A program made the translations under genes and the position numbers. This document shows positions 34,283 through 42,405 of a stretch of 64,000 bases of DNA, one piece after another (the stretch's first letter is position 1; each line of letters opens with the position of its first letter). The stretch is taken from assembly GCA_043746815.1 (NCBI GenBank), contig JAYTQG010000144.1, positions 1-64,000 on the forward strand, in the 5' to 3' direction. The notes under the pieces were generated by a model that saw only the letters and a program-made list of their open reading frames with translations, was not told where the DNA came from and searched no databases. This stretch comes from JAYTQG01 sp043746815. Lineage in GTDB: Bacteria; Actinomycetota; Thermoleophilia; Miltoncostaeales; Miltoncostaeaceae.

Positions 34283-36508
34283 CTACGGCACGGGTGTCGG
34301 AGCGGGCGCTGGTGCGGGGGCAGGCGCTGGGGCTGGGGCTGGCGGAGGGGGCGGCGCGGGGGCCGGGGCAGGCGAGGGTGCTGGCTGAACTGGAGCTGGA
34401 GCGGGCGCTGGCGCTGGGGCGGGAGATGGGGATGGAGCGGTTGCAGGAGTCGGCGTGGGAGTGGTCGTCTTGGTTCCGGGGCCCGGTGCCTTGGTGGTCG
34501 TTCCCGCCGCCGTGGCATCTGTGGATGTGCTGGTCGTGTTCGTGGTGGTCCCGGTGCTGGTGGTCTTTGCCGATGCCGCCGACTTCGTGAAGTCGCTGGA
34601 GAATGTGTTGTCCCACTGGACCGGATCGGAGGGATACGGGAAGTCTGGCTGACCGTTCTTCTCGGTCGTCACAACCTTCTGCATGAAGTCATGCCAAATA
34701 CCTGCGGGGAAGTTTCCACCCTGGCCGCCACCGCGCAGCCCGGACAGCGTCCGCTTGTACCCGGCGTTGTTTGGATAGCCAACCCATACTGCTGCAACGT
34801 AGTGCGGGGTGTAACCGACAAACCACGCATCCGTGAACTTGTCGGTCGTGCCAGTCTTCCCGGCTTGCGGAACGCCGATGTTCGCGTGCGTTCCCGTGCC
34901 GCCAAGGACGTTTGCTCGGAGGACCTTCGTGACCTCGTAGGTCACACCGTCGGAGAGAATTTTCCGCGGCTTCCGGATGAAGGGGTTCTTGCTTACCCCT
35001 TTGCCTGAGAGGTCGCGGATCGCTGTCGGGATGACCTGATAACCCCCGTTCGAAAGTGGCGCGTACGCGACGGCCATATCGAGCGGGGTGACTTCCTGGC
35101 CGCCAAGCGCGATCGAAGGGTACGCCTTCAACTTTTCGCTGATGCCCATCCGGTTCGCGAGCTCTGCCACCTTCTCGGGGGTCACGTCAAGTCCGAGCTG
35201 GGTGTAGACCGAGTTATCGGAACTGAGGGTTGCCTGGAAGAGCGACTTGACGCCGTCGTACTTCTCGCTATAGGTCTGGACGTCAATCAACCCGTACCGC
35301 GGATCCGTAAACAGGAGCCGCTTCGACTCGTAGAACGTGGTGTTCGGATTGATGCCTTCGCGAATTGCCTCGGTCAGCACGAACGTCTTGAAGGTGGACC
35401 CCGGCTGGCGCTTTGCGTCCGCCGCGAAGTTGTACTGGCTCCGTTTGCCGTACGGCTTCTTCGACGCCATCGCACGGATGTAGCCAGTCCTCGAGTCGAT
35501 CAAGACGATCGCTGCCTCGGGGTCATCGGGCTGGTTGAGATTGCGGTTCATCGCATCGAACGCCCACTTTTGCATTCGCGGGTCGATCGTCGTCTTGACC
35601 GTAAGCCCTGCCCGTTGTGTCCGAAGCCTCCCGAGCTTCTCCTTCAGTTGACGGCTGACGTAGTCGACGAAGTAGGGCTGACGTTTGCTGACGTAGGCGG
35701 TCCCGCGCTTGAGTTGGAGGCCAGCGTGTTGCGCACTGGCCGCCTGGTGAGGGGTGATGTACTTCAGCTCCGCCATCTTTTTCAGGACTTCGTTTCGCCG
35801 CGCTTGAGCGCCCTTGAAGTTGCGAAACGGGTTGTAGGTGGACGGCGCCTGCGGCAGTCCGGCCAGCAGTGCCGCCTGCGGCAGCGTTAGCTGCTGAACG
35901 TGCTTGTCGAAGTACGTCAATGACGCCGCCTCAACGCCCACGGAGTTTGCGCCGTACGAAACCCCATTCATGTACAGCGCCAAAATTTCCCGCTTGCTGA
36001 ACTTGTCCTCCAGTTGGCGAGCCATGTCGGCCTCAACTGCTTTCTGGACGAATCCGCGCTGGGTCAGGGCTTTCTCGCCAAAATAAACGTTCTTCGCGAC
36101 CTGCATGGTGATCGTGCTGCCACCCTGCGATGCGCTGCGGGTCCGGAGATCGTGCCACGCCGCGGATGCCAGGCGGGAGTAGTCAATTCCGCCGTGCGTG
36201 TAGAAGCGCTTGTCTTCAATCGCAACCGTCGCATCCGCGAGCGACTTTGGAATCTGGCCGAGGCGCACCACGGTGCGGTTTTCGACGGATGGGATGATCG
36301 CGAGCAGTTTTCCGTTGCGGTCGTAGATTCGACTGTTTTGGCCAGTTCGAACCTGCGCGCCGATGTCCTGGAAGTACTGACTGACGTACGCCCAGCCTCC
36401 GACCCCGGCGGCACCGACAGCGAGTGTTCCGGTGGCCCCGGCGGCGAGCAGAACCCGCGAGAAACCACTGGATGAGCGGCGTGCCGCCCGACGACGAGGG
36501 GAGGTCAA
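34283..36508 (-). CDS. Class A penicillin-binding protein (bifunctional transglycosylase/transpeptidase)
   Basis: This 741-residue PBP1A-type enzyme has a membrane anchor (about residues 16-38). The GT51 transglycosylase domain shows ATVAIEDKRFYTHGGIDY and QGGSTITMQVAKN. The transpeptidase shows the three active-site motifs PGSTFK, SSDNS and AGKTGTT. A linker ending near residue 640 leads into a Thr/Ser stretch and then about 55 residues of Pro-Ala repeats, probably reaching across the wall. The start is TTG 36508, forming a TTGA overlap with the upstream gene's stop. Longer frames to 36778 are antisense-type shadow sequence. Mature peptidoglycan polymerisation and cross-linking outside the membrane is its role. 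Confidence 0.93.
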   Translation of the reverse strand: MTSPRRRAARRSSSGFSRVLLAAGATGTLAVGAAGVGGWAYVSQYFQDIGAQVRTGQNSRIYDRNGKLLAIIPSVENRTVVRLGQIPKSLADATVAIEDKRFYTHGGIDYSRLASAAWHDLRTRSASQGGSTITMQVAKNVYFGEKALTQRGFVQKAVEADMARQLEDKFSKREILALYMNGVSYGANSVGVEAASLTYFDKHVQQLTLPQAALLAGLPQAPSTYNPFRNFKGAQARRNEVLKKMAELKYITPHQAASAQHAGLQLKRGTAYVSKRQPYFVDYVSRQLKEKLGRLRTQRAGLTVKTTIDPRMQKWAFDAMNRNLNQPDDPEAAIVLIDSRTGYIRAMASKKPYGKRSQYNFAADAKRQPGSTFKTFVLTEAIREGINPNTTFYESKRLLFTDPRYGLIDVQTYSEKYDGVKSLFQATLSSDNSVYTQLGLDVTPEKVAELANRMGISEKLKAYPSIALGGQEVTPLDMAVAYAPLSNGGYQVIPTAIRDLSGKGVSKNPFIRKPRKILSDGVTYEVTKVLRANVLGGTGTHANIGVPQAGKTGTTDKFTDAWFVGYTPHYVAAVWVGYPNNAGYKRTLSGLRGGGQGGNFPAGIWHDFMQKVVTTEKNGQPDFPYPSDPVQWDNTFSSDFTKSAASAKTTSTGTTTNTTSTSTDATAAGTTTKAPGPGTKTTTPTPTPATAPSPSPAPAPAPAPAPVQPAPSPAPAPAPPPPPAPAPAPAPAPAPAPTPVP

Positions 36509-36960
36509 CGCGGCACCCGCCGTGCGGTGGACCACAAAATTTGGCCAGAGCGGTAGTCCATGAGCCCGATCGTTCGCGCTGGGGCGCCCGGGCGAGGAGG
36601 GGAGGTGACAATCCACGTCAAGGAGGAGCGGGGGCGAACCTGACGGGTCACCGTTTGACCACCGCGGGTCCGCGTTGTGACCGCGATTGGGTCGTTGGAC
36701 CACCGCAGGTGAACTGCGTCCGCGCGCGGGTTTGATACCCACCGCCGCTTTGCCTTGCTGAGCGCGTCTCCGCCCCAACCAAGGCGCGCTCCACGCGACT
36801 GCGCCACGGCATCGAAGATGAAGTGCCAGCCGCGATCGGGGCGCGCGAGCATGCCGCCGAACGACCGGTCGCCGTAGTGGCTGGCGGCCAAGGAGGGCGA
36901 CCAGATCGCCACCGGGGCGATGCAGGTGCCGATAACGATGCGGCGGGCTCGGCGGTCCAC
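36505..36960 (-). CDS. Small secreted protein of unknown function
   Basis: This 151-residue protein starts VDRRARRIVIGTCIAPVAIW, a short basic N-terminus followed by a hydrophobic stretch that suggests a signal peptide. The rest contains SFGGMLARPDRGWHFIFDAV and ends in an Arg-rich tail. I recognise no domain. The start is well supported: GGAGGAG lies five bases before GTG 36960, and TATACT lies upstream. It is joined to the class A PBP by a TTGA overlap, so a wall-related role is likely but unknown. A frame running to 37452 crosses the divergent promoter region and is rejected. Confidence 0.68.
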   Translation of the reverse strand: MDRRARRIVIGTCIAPVAIWSPSLAASHYGDRSFGGMLARPDRGWHFIFDAVAQSRGARLGWGGDALSKAKRRWVSNPRADAVHLRWSNDPIAVTTRTRGGQTVTRQVRPRSSLTWIVTSPPRPGAPARTIGLMDYRSGQILWSTARRVPR

Positions 36961-36991
36961 GTCAACTCCTCCGGTGGCGGGCGCGCTACCG

Positions 36992-36997
36992 AGTATA
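36992..36997 (-). promoter_or_regulatory. -10 element upstream of the small secreted protein-PBP unit
   Basis: TATACT on the minus strand lies 31 nt before GTG 36960, leaving room for a short leader with a strong GGAGGAG ribosome site. No consensus -35 hexamer is obvious. Confidence 0.5.
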
Positions 36998-37019
36998 GGT
37001 CGGCCGCTGTCGATCGTTG

Positions 37020-37025
37020 TACCCT
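37020..37025 (+). promoter_or_regulatory. -10 element for the second PIG-V-like gene, leaderless
   Basis: TACCCT ends 7 nt before GTG 37033, with no ribosome site in between. This spacing matches other gene starts in the window. Confidence 0.55.
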
Positions 37026-37032
37026 GCCGCCC

Positions 37033-38274
37033 GTGGTCTCCCTCATCGGTCGTGCGCGCGGGCTCGATCGCTCGGCGCTGAAATACGCAGCGGTTGTTCT
37101 CGTGGCCACGCGCCTTGCGATTTGGGTACTGGCGCTCTTCACCGAGGCAACCACTGGCCCCTCCGTCCGCCCAAACGCTCCGCAGATCAGCGCGCCGTCG
37201 CCCTCGGCAGGGCTCGGTGAGCCGTGGAATTCCGTGTTTGGTGTGTGGGGTCATTGGGACGGCTACTGGTTCGTGGGGATTGCGGAAGGGGGATACGGAT
37301 TCCGTGACGGTGCGGCCGCCTTCTTTCCGTTGTATCCGATGGCCATGCGCGTCGTTGCTCCCCTTGTTGGCAGTGCGCTCGTCGCAGGCGTGGTCATCAG
37401 TCTGCTTTCGTCCTTTTCGGCCTTCTACCTGCTCCACCGGCTCGCTCGCCACGAGTGCGGGGCGACCATTGCACCGCGCGCCGTCTTGTACCTCGCGATC
37501 TCCCCGATGGCAGTGTTTCTGGCCGCTGCGTACTCGGAGGCGCTGTTCCTTGCACTTTCGCTCGCGTGTCTCTGGGCTGCCCGCCGCGGACGTTTTCTTG
37601 AGGCCGCGGTTTGGGCGGCACTCGCATCTGCGACTCGCGTGAGTGGTGTGCTGTTAGTCATTGCGCTCGCGGTCTTCTGGGCGGACGCGCATGGCGGCTG
37701 GCGGAGCCTGCTTCGTCCTGCAGCGACCAGGCTGCTGCTCGCACCCAGCGGACTGTTGGGCTACATGGGCTACCTCTGGGCACGCTTCGGCGATCCGTTC
37801 GCCTTTCGCGGATCGCAAGCAATCTGGCACCGGCGACTCGTGACACCCGTTCAGGGAATCTGGGACGGCGCCTCTGCCGCTGTCGCGGGTGTTCGGCAAG
37901 TTGCCGCGGGGGGCGACACCCCCGTGTATTGGCCTCGGAGCCTGCGGCCGCCAATCAATACGGCGGCGCTCAACATCGAGATGTTCGTCGCACTGGTCCT
38001 ACTGATTGCGGGGCTGGTGCTCGTCGCGCGACGCCTGCCGCGAGGCTACGCGTGGTACGCCAGCGCTGCGCTCGCGCTGCCGCTCGCATCGCCCGCCCGC
38101 GACCTTCCGCTGCTTTCGCTGCCGCGCTTCGGGCTGGTCCTGTTTCCAGTCTTCCTCGCACTCGCCTCGTGGGCGATCACGAAGCCGACCCGACACACCG
38201 CGATCGTCGTTGCCTTTGCGCTGACACTCGGCCTATTCACCGCCCAATGGGCGAATTGGCAGTGGGTCTCGTGA
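37033..38274 (+). CDS. PIG-V-type GT-C mannosyltransferase, second copy
   Basis: This 413-residue protein has about ten membrane segments. The first external loop reads WGHWDGYWFVGIAEGGYGF and is followed by AFFPLYPMAMRV, the PIG-V family signature; AAYSEALFLALSLACLW is the second motif. It would transfer a sugar from a polyprenyl-phosphate donor outside the membrane. GTG 37033 was chosen because the upstream part of the open frame (from 36823) runs antisense to the small secreted-protein gene. It ends 13 bp from the stop of the CsoR-like gene, tail to tail. Compared with the copy at 31452 it has a longer loop before the motif. Confidence 0.85.
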   Translation: MVSLIGRARGLDRSALKYAAVVLVATRLAIWVLALFTEATTGPSVRPNAPQISAPSPSAGLGEPWNSVFGVWGHWDGYWFVGIAEGGYGFRDGAAAFFPLYPMAMRVVAPLVGSALVAGVVISLLSSFSAFYLLHRLARHECGATIAPRAVLYLAISPMAVFLAAAYSEALFLALSLACLWAARRGRFLEAAVWAALASATRVSGVLLVIALAVFWADAHGGWRSLLRPAATRLLLAPSGLLGYMGYLWARFGDPFAFRGSQAIWHRRLVTPVQGIWDGASAAVAGVRQVAAGGDTPVYWPRSLRPPINTAALNIEMFVALVLLIAGLVLVARRLPRGYAWYASAALALPLASPARDLPLLSLPRFGLVLFPVFLALASWAITKPTRHTAIVVAFALTLGLFTAQWANWQWVS

Positions 38275-38287
38275 GCGCTCCGGCGAG

Positions 38288-38563
38288 CTACCGGGCCATC
38301 GTGGTGTAGCGAAGTAGGGTCGTCAGCGCCGCCTCAAAGTCCTCTTCGCAGGCATCCTCCCCGGCGAGGCGGCAACGGCGCAGCTCTTGGCTGATGAGCT
38401 TGAGACCCACCTGATCCAGCGCGGCCTTGACGGCAGCGAGTTGAGTGAGGACGGCGGCACCCTGGGCGCCTTCGTCCAGCATCCGCTGGACGCCACGGAG
38501 TTGCCCCTCGGCCCGGCGCAGACGTACAAGGAGTTCTTCCGTGGCGAGCGTCGCTTCAGTCAC
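38288..38563 (-). CDS. CsoR/FrmR-family transcriptional repressor with altered ligand residues
   Basis: This 91-residue all-helical regulator matches the CsoR/RcnR/FrmR family: RLRRAEGQLRGVQRMLDEG and VLTQLAAVKAALDQVG are diagnostic. Aligned by eye to M. tuberculosis CsoR, the copper ligands C36, H61 and C65 correspond to G35, E60 and C64. Only the last cysteine is kept, so it is unlikely to sense Cu(I) in the known way. A second cysteine (C72) follows. GTG 38563 lies 5 nt after the trxA stop. A palindrome of CsoR-operator type is found before trxB. It probably controls this thioredoxin operon and divergent ccdA, sensing a thiol-reactive or redox signal. Confidence 0.87.
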   Translation of the reverse strand: MTEATLATEELLVRLRRAEGQLRGVQRMLDEGAQGAAVLTQLAAVKAALDQVGLKLISQELRRCRLAGEDACEEDFEAALTTLLRYTTMAR

Positions 38564-38568
38564 GGTGT

Positions 38569-38895
38569 CTATTCGGAAAGGCCGAGGGCGCGCTCGAGGG
38601 ATGCCTTCGGCTGCAGCCCAACGGCTTGCTTCACCAGTTGACCATTTTCAAAGCGCGCAATGAACGGGATTCCCTGAACCCCGTAGCGCATCGCGAGTTC
38701 CTGGTTGGAGTCCACATCGACCTTTCCCACGACGATGTCGGAGCGTTCGTCGGCAATCTGGTCGATTACCGGTCCAAGCTGCTTGCACGGGCCACACCAC
38801 TCGGCCCAAAAGTCAACTACCACGGGCTTCTCGCTCTCAAGGACGAGGGCCTGGAAGTTGTCGACGGTGAATTCCTGTACGGCTGCTGATGCCAT
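38569..38895 (-). CDS. trxA: Thioredoxin
   Basis: This 108-residue thioredoxin has the active-site WCGPC at residues 33-37 within VVVDFWAEWCGPCKQLGPV, and the cis-proline loop GVQGIPFIARFENG. It reduces protein disulfides in the cytosol and is itself reduced by the TrxB encoded just upstream. AAGGAG lies six bases before ATG 38895, which fixes the start; the longer frame is shadow. It is followed 5 nt later by the CsoR-like gene, so all three probably form one transcript. Confidence 0.96.
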   Translation of the reverse strand: MASAAVQEFTVDNFQALVLESEKPVVVDFWAEWCGPCKQLGPVIDQIADERSDIVVGKVDVDSNQELAMRYGVQGIPFIARFENGQLVKQAVGLQPKASLERALGLSE

Positions 38896-38906
38896 TGCGG
38901 GCTCCT

Positions 38907-39851
38907 TTAGCTGGTGAGTGTTTGGTGTTGGGTGGCGTTGTGTTCCAACCACCGCTCGGCGTCGATCGCCGCCATGCACCCGCTTGCGGCCGCCGTGACG
39001 GCCTGCCGGTAGGTGCGGTCCTGGATGTCACCCGCGGCGAAGACGCCGTCGACGCTGGTCTGAGTCCCGTCGGCCAGGATGTAGCCATCCTCATCGAGGT
39101 CCAGCTGACCGGCGAAGAGTTCGCTGTTCGGTGTGTGGCCGATCGCGACGAAGACCGCATCGGTCGCGATTTCGTTGATCGCTCCCGTCTGGGTGTCTGA
39201 GACACGCACCCCTGTGACCTTGCCGTCGCCGAGAATTTCGTCGACCGCAGCGTTCCAAACGATCGTGATTTTCGGGTGGGCCATCACGCGGTCGGCCATG
39301 ATCTTGGACGCCCGGAACGCGTCACGGCGGTGGACGACGGTGACATGCGAGGCGATTCGCGCCAGGTAGAGCGCTTCTTCCATCGCGGTGTCCCCGCCAC
39401 CAACAACCACCATCGCCTTGTCCTTGAAAAAGAAACCGTCGCAGGTGGCGCAGGAACTCACGCCGTATCCGCGGAGCTTGGTTTCACTCTCAATTCCAAG
39501 CCAGCGGGCCGAAGCACCCGTCGCCACGACGACGGACTCAGCGCGCAGTTCGCGGTCGCCAACCCAAACGCCGAACGGCCGGGATGAGAAATCAACGCGG
39601 CTCACGTCTTCAGTGATGAGCTCGGTACCGAAGCGTTCTGCCTGACCGCGGAAGTGACCCATCAGCTCTGGCCCCTGCACGCCGTCAGGAAAGCCAGGGT
39701 AGTTCTCCACATCGGTTGTGATCATCAACTGGCCGCCCGCACCGAAGCCCTCGACCTCAACGGGACTCAAGTCCGCACGCGCGGCGTAGATGGCCGCCGT
39801 ATAGCCCGCAGGTCCTCCGCCGATAATCACAATCTTGTGCATCTCGCCCAT
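38907..39851 (-). CDS. trxB: Thioredoxin reductase
   Basis: This 314-residue flavoprotein moves electrons from NADPH to thioredoxin. The FAD-binding start IVIIGGGPAGYTAAIYAAR, the redox pair CATC (C134, C137), the NADPH-binding VVVGGGDTAMEEALYLAR and the C-terminal VFAAGDIQDRTYRQ are all present, and length is typical. A GGAGG ribosome site lies 7 nt before ATG 39851; ATG 39842 is a second possibility. It is the first gene of trxB-trxA-csoR, and its promoter region carries the CsoR-type palindrome. Confidence 0.96.
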   Translation of the reverse strand: MGEMHKIVIIGGGPAGYTAAIYAARADLSPVEVEGFGAGGQLMITTDVENYPGFPDGVQGPELMGHFRGQAERFGTELITEDVSRVDFSSRPFGVWVGDRELRAESVVVATGASARWLGIESETKLRGYGVSSCATCDGFFFKDKAMVVVGGGDTAMEEALYLARIASHVTVVHRRDAFRASKIMADRVMAHPKITIVWNAAVDEILGDGKVTGVRVSDTQTGAINEIATDAVFVAIGHTPNSELFAGQLDLDEDGYILADGTQTSVDGVFAAGDIQDRTYRQAVTAAASGCMAAIDAERWLEHNATQHQTLTS

Positions 39852-39874
39852 CCCGAATCCTCCGCCGTTCGATA

Positions 39875-39888
39875 TACCCCTAGGGGTA
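39875..39888. promoter_or_regulatory. CsoR-family type operator palindrome
   Basis: TACCCCTAGGGGTA is a perfect 14-bp palindrome in the 99 bp between trxB and ccdA. Known CsoR/CstR operators have the same G/C tract pattern flanked by TA. On the minus strand it is followed at once by TATATC, a likely -10 for trxB, and TACCTT borders it on the plus strand, so binding could block both directions. The CsoR-like gene at 38288 is the natural candidate regulator. Confidence 0.72.
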
Positions 39889-39950
39889 CCTTAGCACCGG
39901 TCTGGACGGTCGTCATGGGGGTCCGGGCAAAGAATGACTACCATGGGCGC

Positions 39951-40664
39951 GTGGCCGGTATTTCCCCCCTCGACTATCCCGTTGCGTTCGCGGCCGGACT
40001 TGTCTCATTCGGATCGCCGTGTGTACTGGGTCTGGTACCCGGGTACCTGTCGTTCGTCTCCGGTGTCTCCTATGACGAACTTGGAGCCCGGGCCCGGAAC
40101 ATCATCTGGCCGGTCGCGGCCTTCGTCGCCGGCTTCACGTTCATCTTCACTCTGATGGGGGCAAGCGCCGGGCTGATCGGGGTCAACCTGAATGGCCACC
40201 GCCACCTCATCAACCAAATCGGTGGGGCGCTCCTCATCCTGATGGGCATCGCGCTGATCGCTCTCCCGCGCCTCCGCTGGCTGCAGAGAGAGCATCGCGT
40301 CCATGTGACCAGACGTCCCACGACGCTCGTCGGGGCGACGCTCGTCGGTTCCGCGTTTGCGGCGGGCTGGACACCGTGTATCGGCCCCATCCTGGGCGTA
40401 ATCCTGACGCGCGCAGCGATCGGTTCGCCGGGAATTGGAGCAAGCCTGCTCTTCACCTACGCAATCGGGCTTGGGGTTCCGTTCCTCCTTTCGGGACTCT
40501 TCTTCTCGCGGGCATTGTCCGCGTTCACCTGGGTGCGAGCGCATTGGCAGGCGGTCAATACCGTTGCTGCCGTCCTGACAATCGTCGTCGGCATCCTGAT
40601 GGCTACCCAGCGACTCGAAATCATCTCCACAAAACTCTCAGGGATCGGATTCAAAGGGATTTGA
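39951..40664 (+). CDS. ccdA: CcdA-type cytochrome c biogenesis / thiol-disulfide membrane protein
   Basis: This 237-residue protein has six membrane segments and two conserved cysteines, one in SFGSPCVLGLVPGYLSF and one in GWTPCIGPILG. Such proteins pass electrons from cytosolic thioredoxin to partners outside the membrane. That fits the divergent trxBA operon, which shares a CsoR-type operator. GTG 39951 gives the usual short N-terminus; TACCAT lies 6 nt upstream of it. ATG 39915 is an alternative and would add 12 residues. The stop overlaps the next gene's TTG start as TTGA. Confidence 0.9.
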   Translation: MAGISPLDYPVAFAAGLVSFGSPCVLGLVPGYLSFVSGVSYDELGARARNIIWPVAAFVAGFTFIFTLMGASAGLIGVNLNGHRHLINQIGGALLILMGIALIALPRLRWLQREHRVHVTRRPTTLVGATLVGSAFAAGWTPCIGPILGVILTRAAIGSPGIGASLLFTYAIGLGVPFLLSGLFFSRALSAFTWVRAHWQAVNTVAAVLTIVVGILMATQRLEIISTKLSGIGFKGI

Positions 40665-41755
40665 AGATTTGCTCGATTGTCGGCAACCGCCCCCAGTTCG
40701 TCAAGGCGGCGCCGTTGTCGCGCGCGTTGCGTGCCCGAGCGACGGAAGTGCTGGTCCACACCGGTCAGCACTACGACCCCGCCCTGGCCGACCTCTTCTT
40801 TGACGAACTGGGTATCCCGGAACCGGATCACCATCTCGGCGTGGGGGCGGGCTCGCAAGTTGAGCAACTGGCCCGCATCCTTGTTGGACTCGAACCCATT
40901 CTGGCGAGCGAAGGCCCCGACGTCGTTCTGGTTTCCGGCGACACCACCACGACCCTGGCCGGAGCAATCGCCGCGGCGAAGGCGGGCATCCGTTTGGCGC
41001 ACGTTGAGGCAGGTCTGAGATCGTTTGATCGCACGATGCCGGAGGAGCAAAACCGCCTCGTCGCCGATCATCTCAGCGACCTCCGTTTCTGCCCGACCGA
41101 CACCGCAGTCGCCAACTTGTTCCGGGAGGGCATCACCACGGGCGTTCACCAAGTTGGTGACGTCATGTTCGACGCCTGCCGCATGTTCGCGCCGCTCGCG
41201 GCGGGTCGACGCGCCAGCACCGCCTATGGATTGGAGGTCGGCGAATATCTGCTCGTAACGGTGCACCGCGCCGCGGCAACGGACACGCCCGAGGCGCTTG
41301 ACCAGCTTGCTGGAGTTCTCGAAGCCCTTCCCCGTCCTGCCATCTTTCCGATCCACCCGCGGACGCTCAACCGTCTAAGTGACGGCGGATTGATGGCACG
41401 GATCGAAGCAATTCCTGGCCTCCGGTTGGTTCCGCCGGTTGGGTATCTCGACTTCGCATCACTCATCGCCGGAGCGTCGGCCGTTCTGACTGACTCGGGT
41501 GGCGTCCAGAAGGAGGCCTTTTGGAATGGGGTTCCCTGCATCACGCTTCGCGATTCAACTGAGTGGGTCGAGACCGTCGACGGGGGATTCAATCGCCTCT
41601 CGGGAATGAACCCAGATGCGGTGGTCGAAGCGATTTCCTCAGTCGCGATGCCGCTGGAGCGTCCCGCCTACTACGGCGACGGACACGCTGCTGAGATCAT
41701 CGCCGACGTGATCGTCGGGGAGCACGACCGGCGTCAGTCCGAGGAAGTGGAATAA
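40661..41755 (+). CDS. wecB: UDP-N-acetylglucosamine 2-epimerase (non-hydrolysing) family
   Basis: This 364-residue epimerase has the family start LKICSIVGNRPQFVKAAPL, VLVHTGQHYD, LVSGDTTTTLAGAIAA, HVEAGLRSFDRTMPEEQNR, TVHRAA, FPIHPRT and LTDSGGVQKEAFWNGVPC. It would interconvert UDP-GlcNAc and UDP-ManNAc, or, given the genes downstream, act on the 2,3-diacetamido uronic acid as WbpI does; the two cannot be told apart by eye. The start must be TTG 40661, in a TTGA overlap with ccdA, because the N-terminal motif begins there. Its 3' end overlaps the opposite-strand gene at 41697 by 59 bp. Confidence 0.92.
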   Translation: MKICSIVGNRPQFVKAAPLSRALRARATEVLVHTGQHYDPALADLFFDELGIPEPDHHLGVGAGSQVEQLARILVGLEPILASEGPDVVLVSGDTTTTLAGAIAAAKAGIRLAHVEAGLRSFDRTMPEEQNRLVADHLSDLRFCPTDTAVANLFREGITTGVHQVGDVMFDACRMFAPLAAGRRASTAYGLEVGEYLLVTVHRAAATDTPEALDQLAGVLEALPRPAIFPIHPRTLNRLSDGGLMARIEAIPGLRLVPPVGYLDFASLIAGASAVLTDSGGVQKEAFWNGVPCITLRDSTEWVETVDGGFNRLSGMNPDAVVEAISSVAMPLERPAYYGDGHAAEIIADVIVGEHDRRQSEEVE

Positions 41756-42338
41756 GGGTTCGCTCCCCGTCGTCGTCAGGCGGGTCTGCCTCGGGGACCG
41801 AGTAGACCGTTCCTGGCGCTAGGGATCCCCACAAGACTCGTGGGGCGATCAGCTCATACAGCCGAACACGTCGCTCTCGCTCGACCCGCTCCCACCGGTT
41901 TGACTCGACCATATGGACGATTCCGAGCGCCCCAAATAGTCCAACGACGAGGCCTGCCATCGAGCCTTGTCCGTGGTTCGTGCGGTCAAACACCAGCAGG
42001 GTGACAACCCCGAGCATCACGAACATCGCCGCGCGCGCATGGCGCTGTCGCGCGTCGGCGAGCGTCTCGTAGATCGACCGCCTGGGAGGAATTGGGTTCG
42101 GCCCAACGCCTTCCTCAAGTCGGCGCCGAGCAACCACGATGGCCGCCGCAAGGGACGGGCAGCCGGAGACCGCGAGTCCAACGAGCGACCGGGACGCATC
42201 GATCGGTTGCCCAACCAGCCACTCCAGTAGCCACCATGCCACGACCACTCCCGCCGTCGACAGCGACCACGCGCCTCGTCGGCGGACTTCATAGGCGACG
42301 CGAACCAGGCGAGGCAGCAATGAGAGGGTGGATTCCAA
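41697..42338 (-). CDS. Membrane protein of unknown function
   Basis: This 213-residue protein has about four hydrophobic segments: two near residues 26-45 and 50-70, then two between about 103 and 145. A charged C-terminal domain follows, with RWERVERERRVRLYELIAPR and a basic end. No family is recognised. TTG 42338 is supported by GGGAGG eight bases upstream. The C-terminal part overlaps the end of the 2-epimerase gene on the other strand. It is likely expressed from its own promoter, divergent from the UDP-sugar dehydrogenase. Confidence 0.65.
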   Translation of the reverse strand: MESTLSLLPRLVRVAYEVRRRGAWSLSTAGVVVAWWLLEWLVGQPIDASRSLVGLAVSGCPSLAAAIVVARRRLEEGVGPNPIPPRRSIYETLADARQRHARAAMFVMLGVVTLLVFDRTNHGQGSMAGLVVGLFGALGIVHMVESNRWERVERERRVRLYELIAPRVLWGSLAPGTVYSVPEADPPDDDGERTLIPLPRTDAGRAPRRSRRR

Positions 42339-42405
42339 TGTCGCAGCCTCCCTTTCGTTGACGCGAGGGCGAGCGGTCCGCTCGGACGGTTACGATACCG
42401 ACGCT

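Noticed and set aside
34283..34460. Repetitive GC-rich stretch as a DNA tandem repeat or array
   Set aside because: It is the coding sequence of the Pro-Ala tail of the class A PBP; repeats reflect the amino acid pattern and are not regular at DNA level.
36505..37452. 315-codon minus-strand frame ending with the small secreted protein
   Set aside because: Its first half is antisense to the PIG-V-like gene and crosses the divergent promoter region. A strong ribosome site supports the short start at 36960.
39915..39917. ATG 39915 as the ccdA start
   Set aside because: It would add 12 polar residues not typical of CcdA and lacks a ribosome site; GTG 39951 gives the usual N-terminus. Kept as an alternative only.
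42328..42330. GTG 42328 as start of the UDP-sugar dehydrogenase
   Set aside because: It would overlap the divergent gene's start codon, and the added residues are not conserved-looking. Later starts at 42406 or 42439 fit better.
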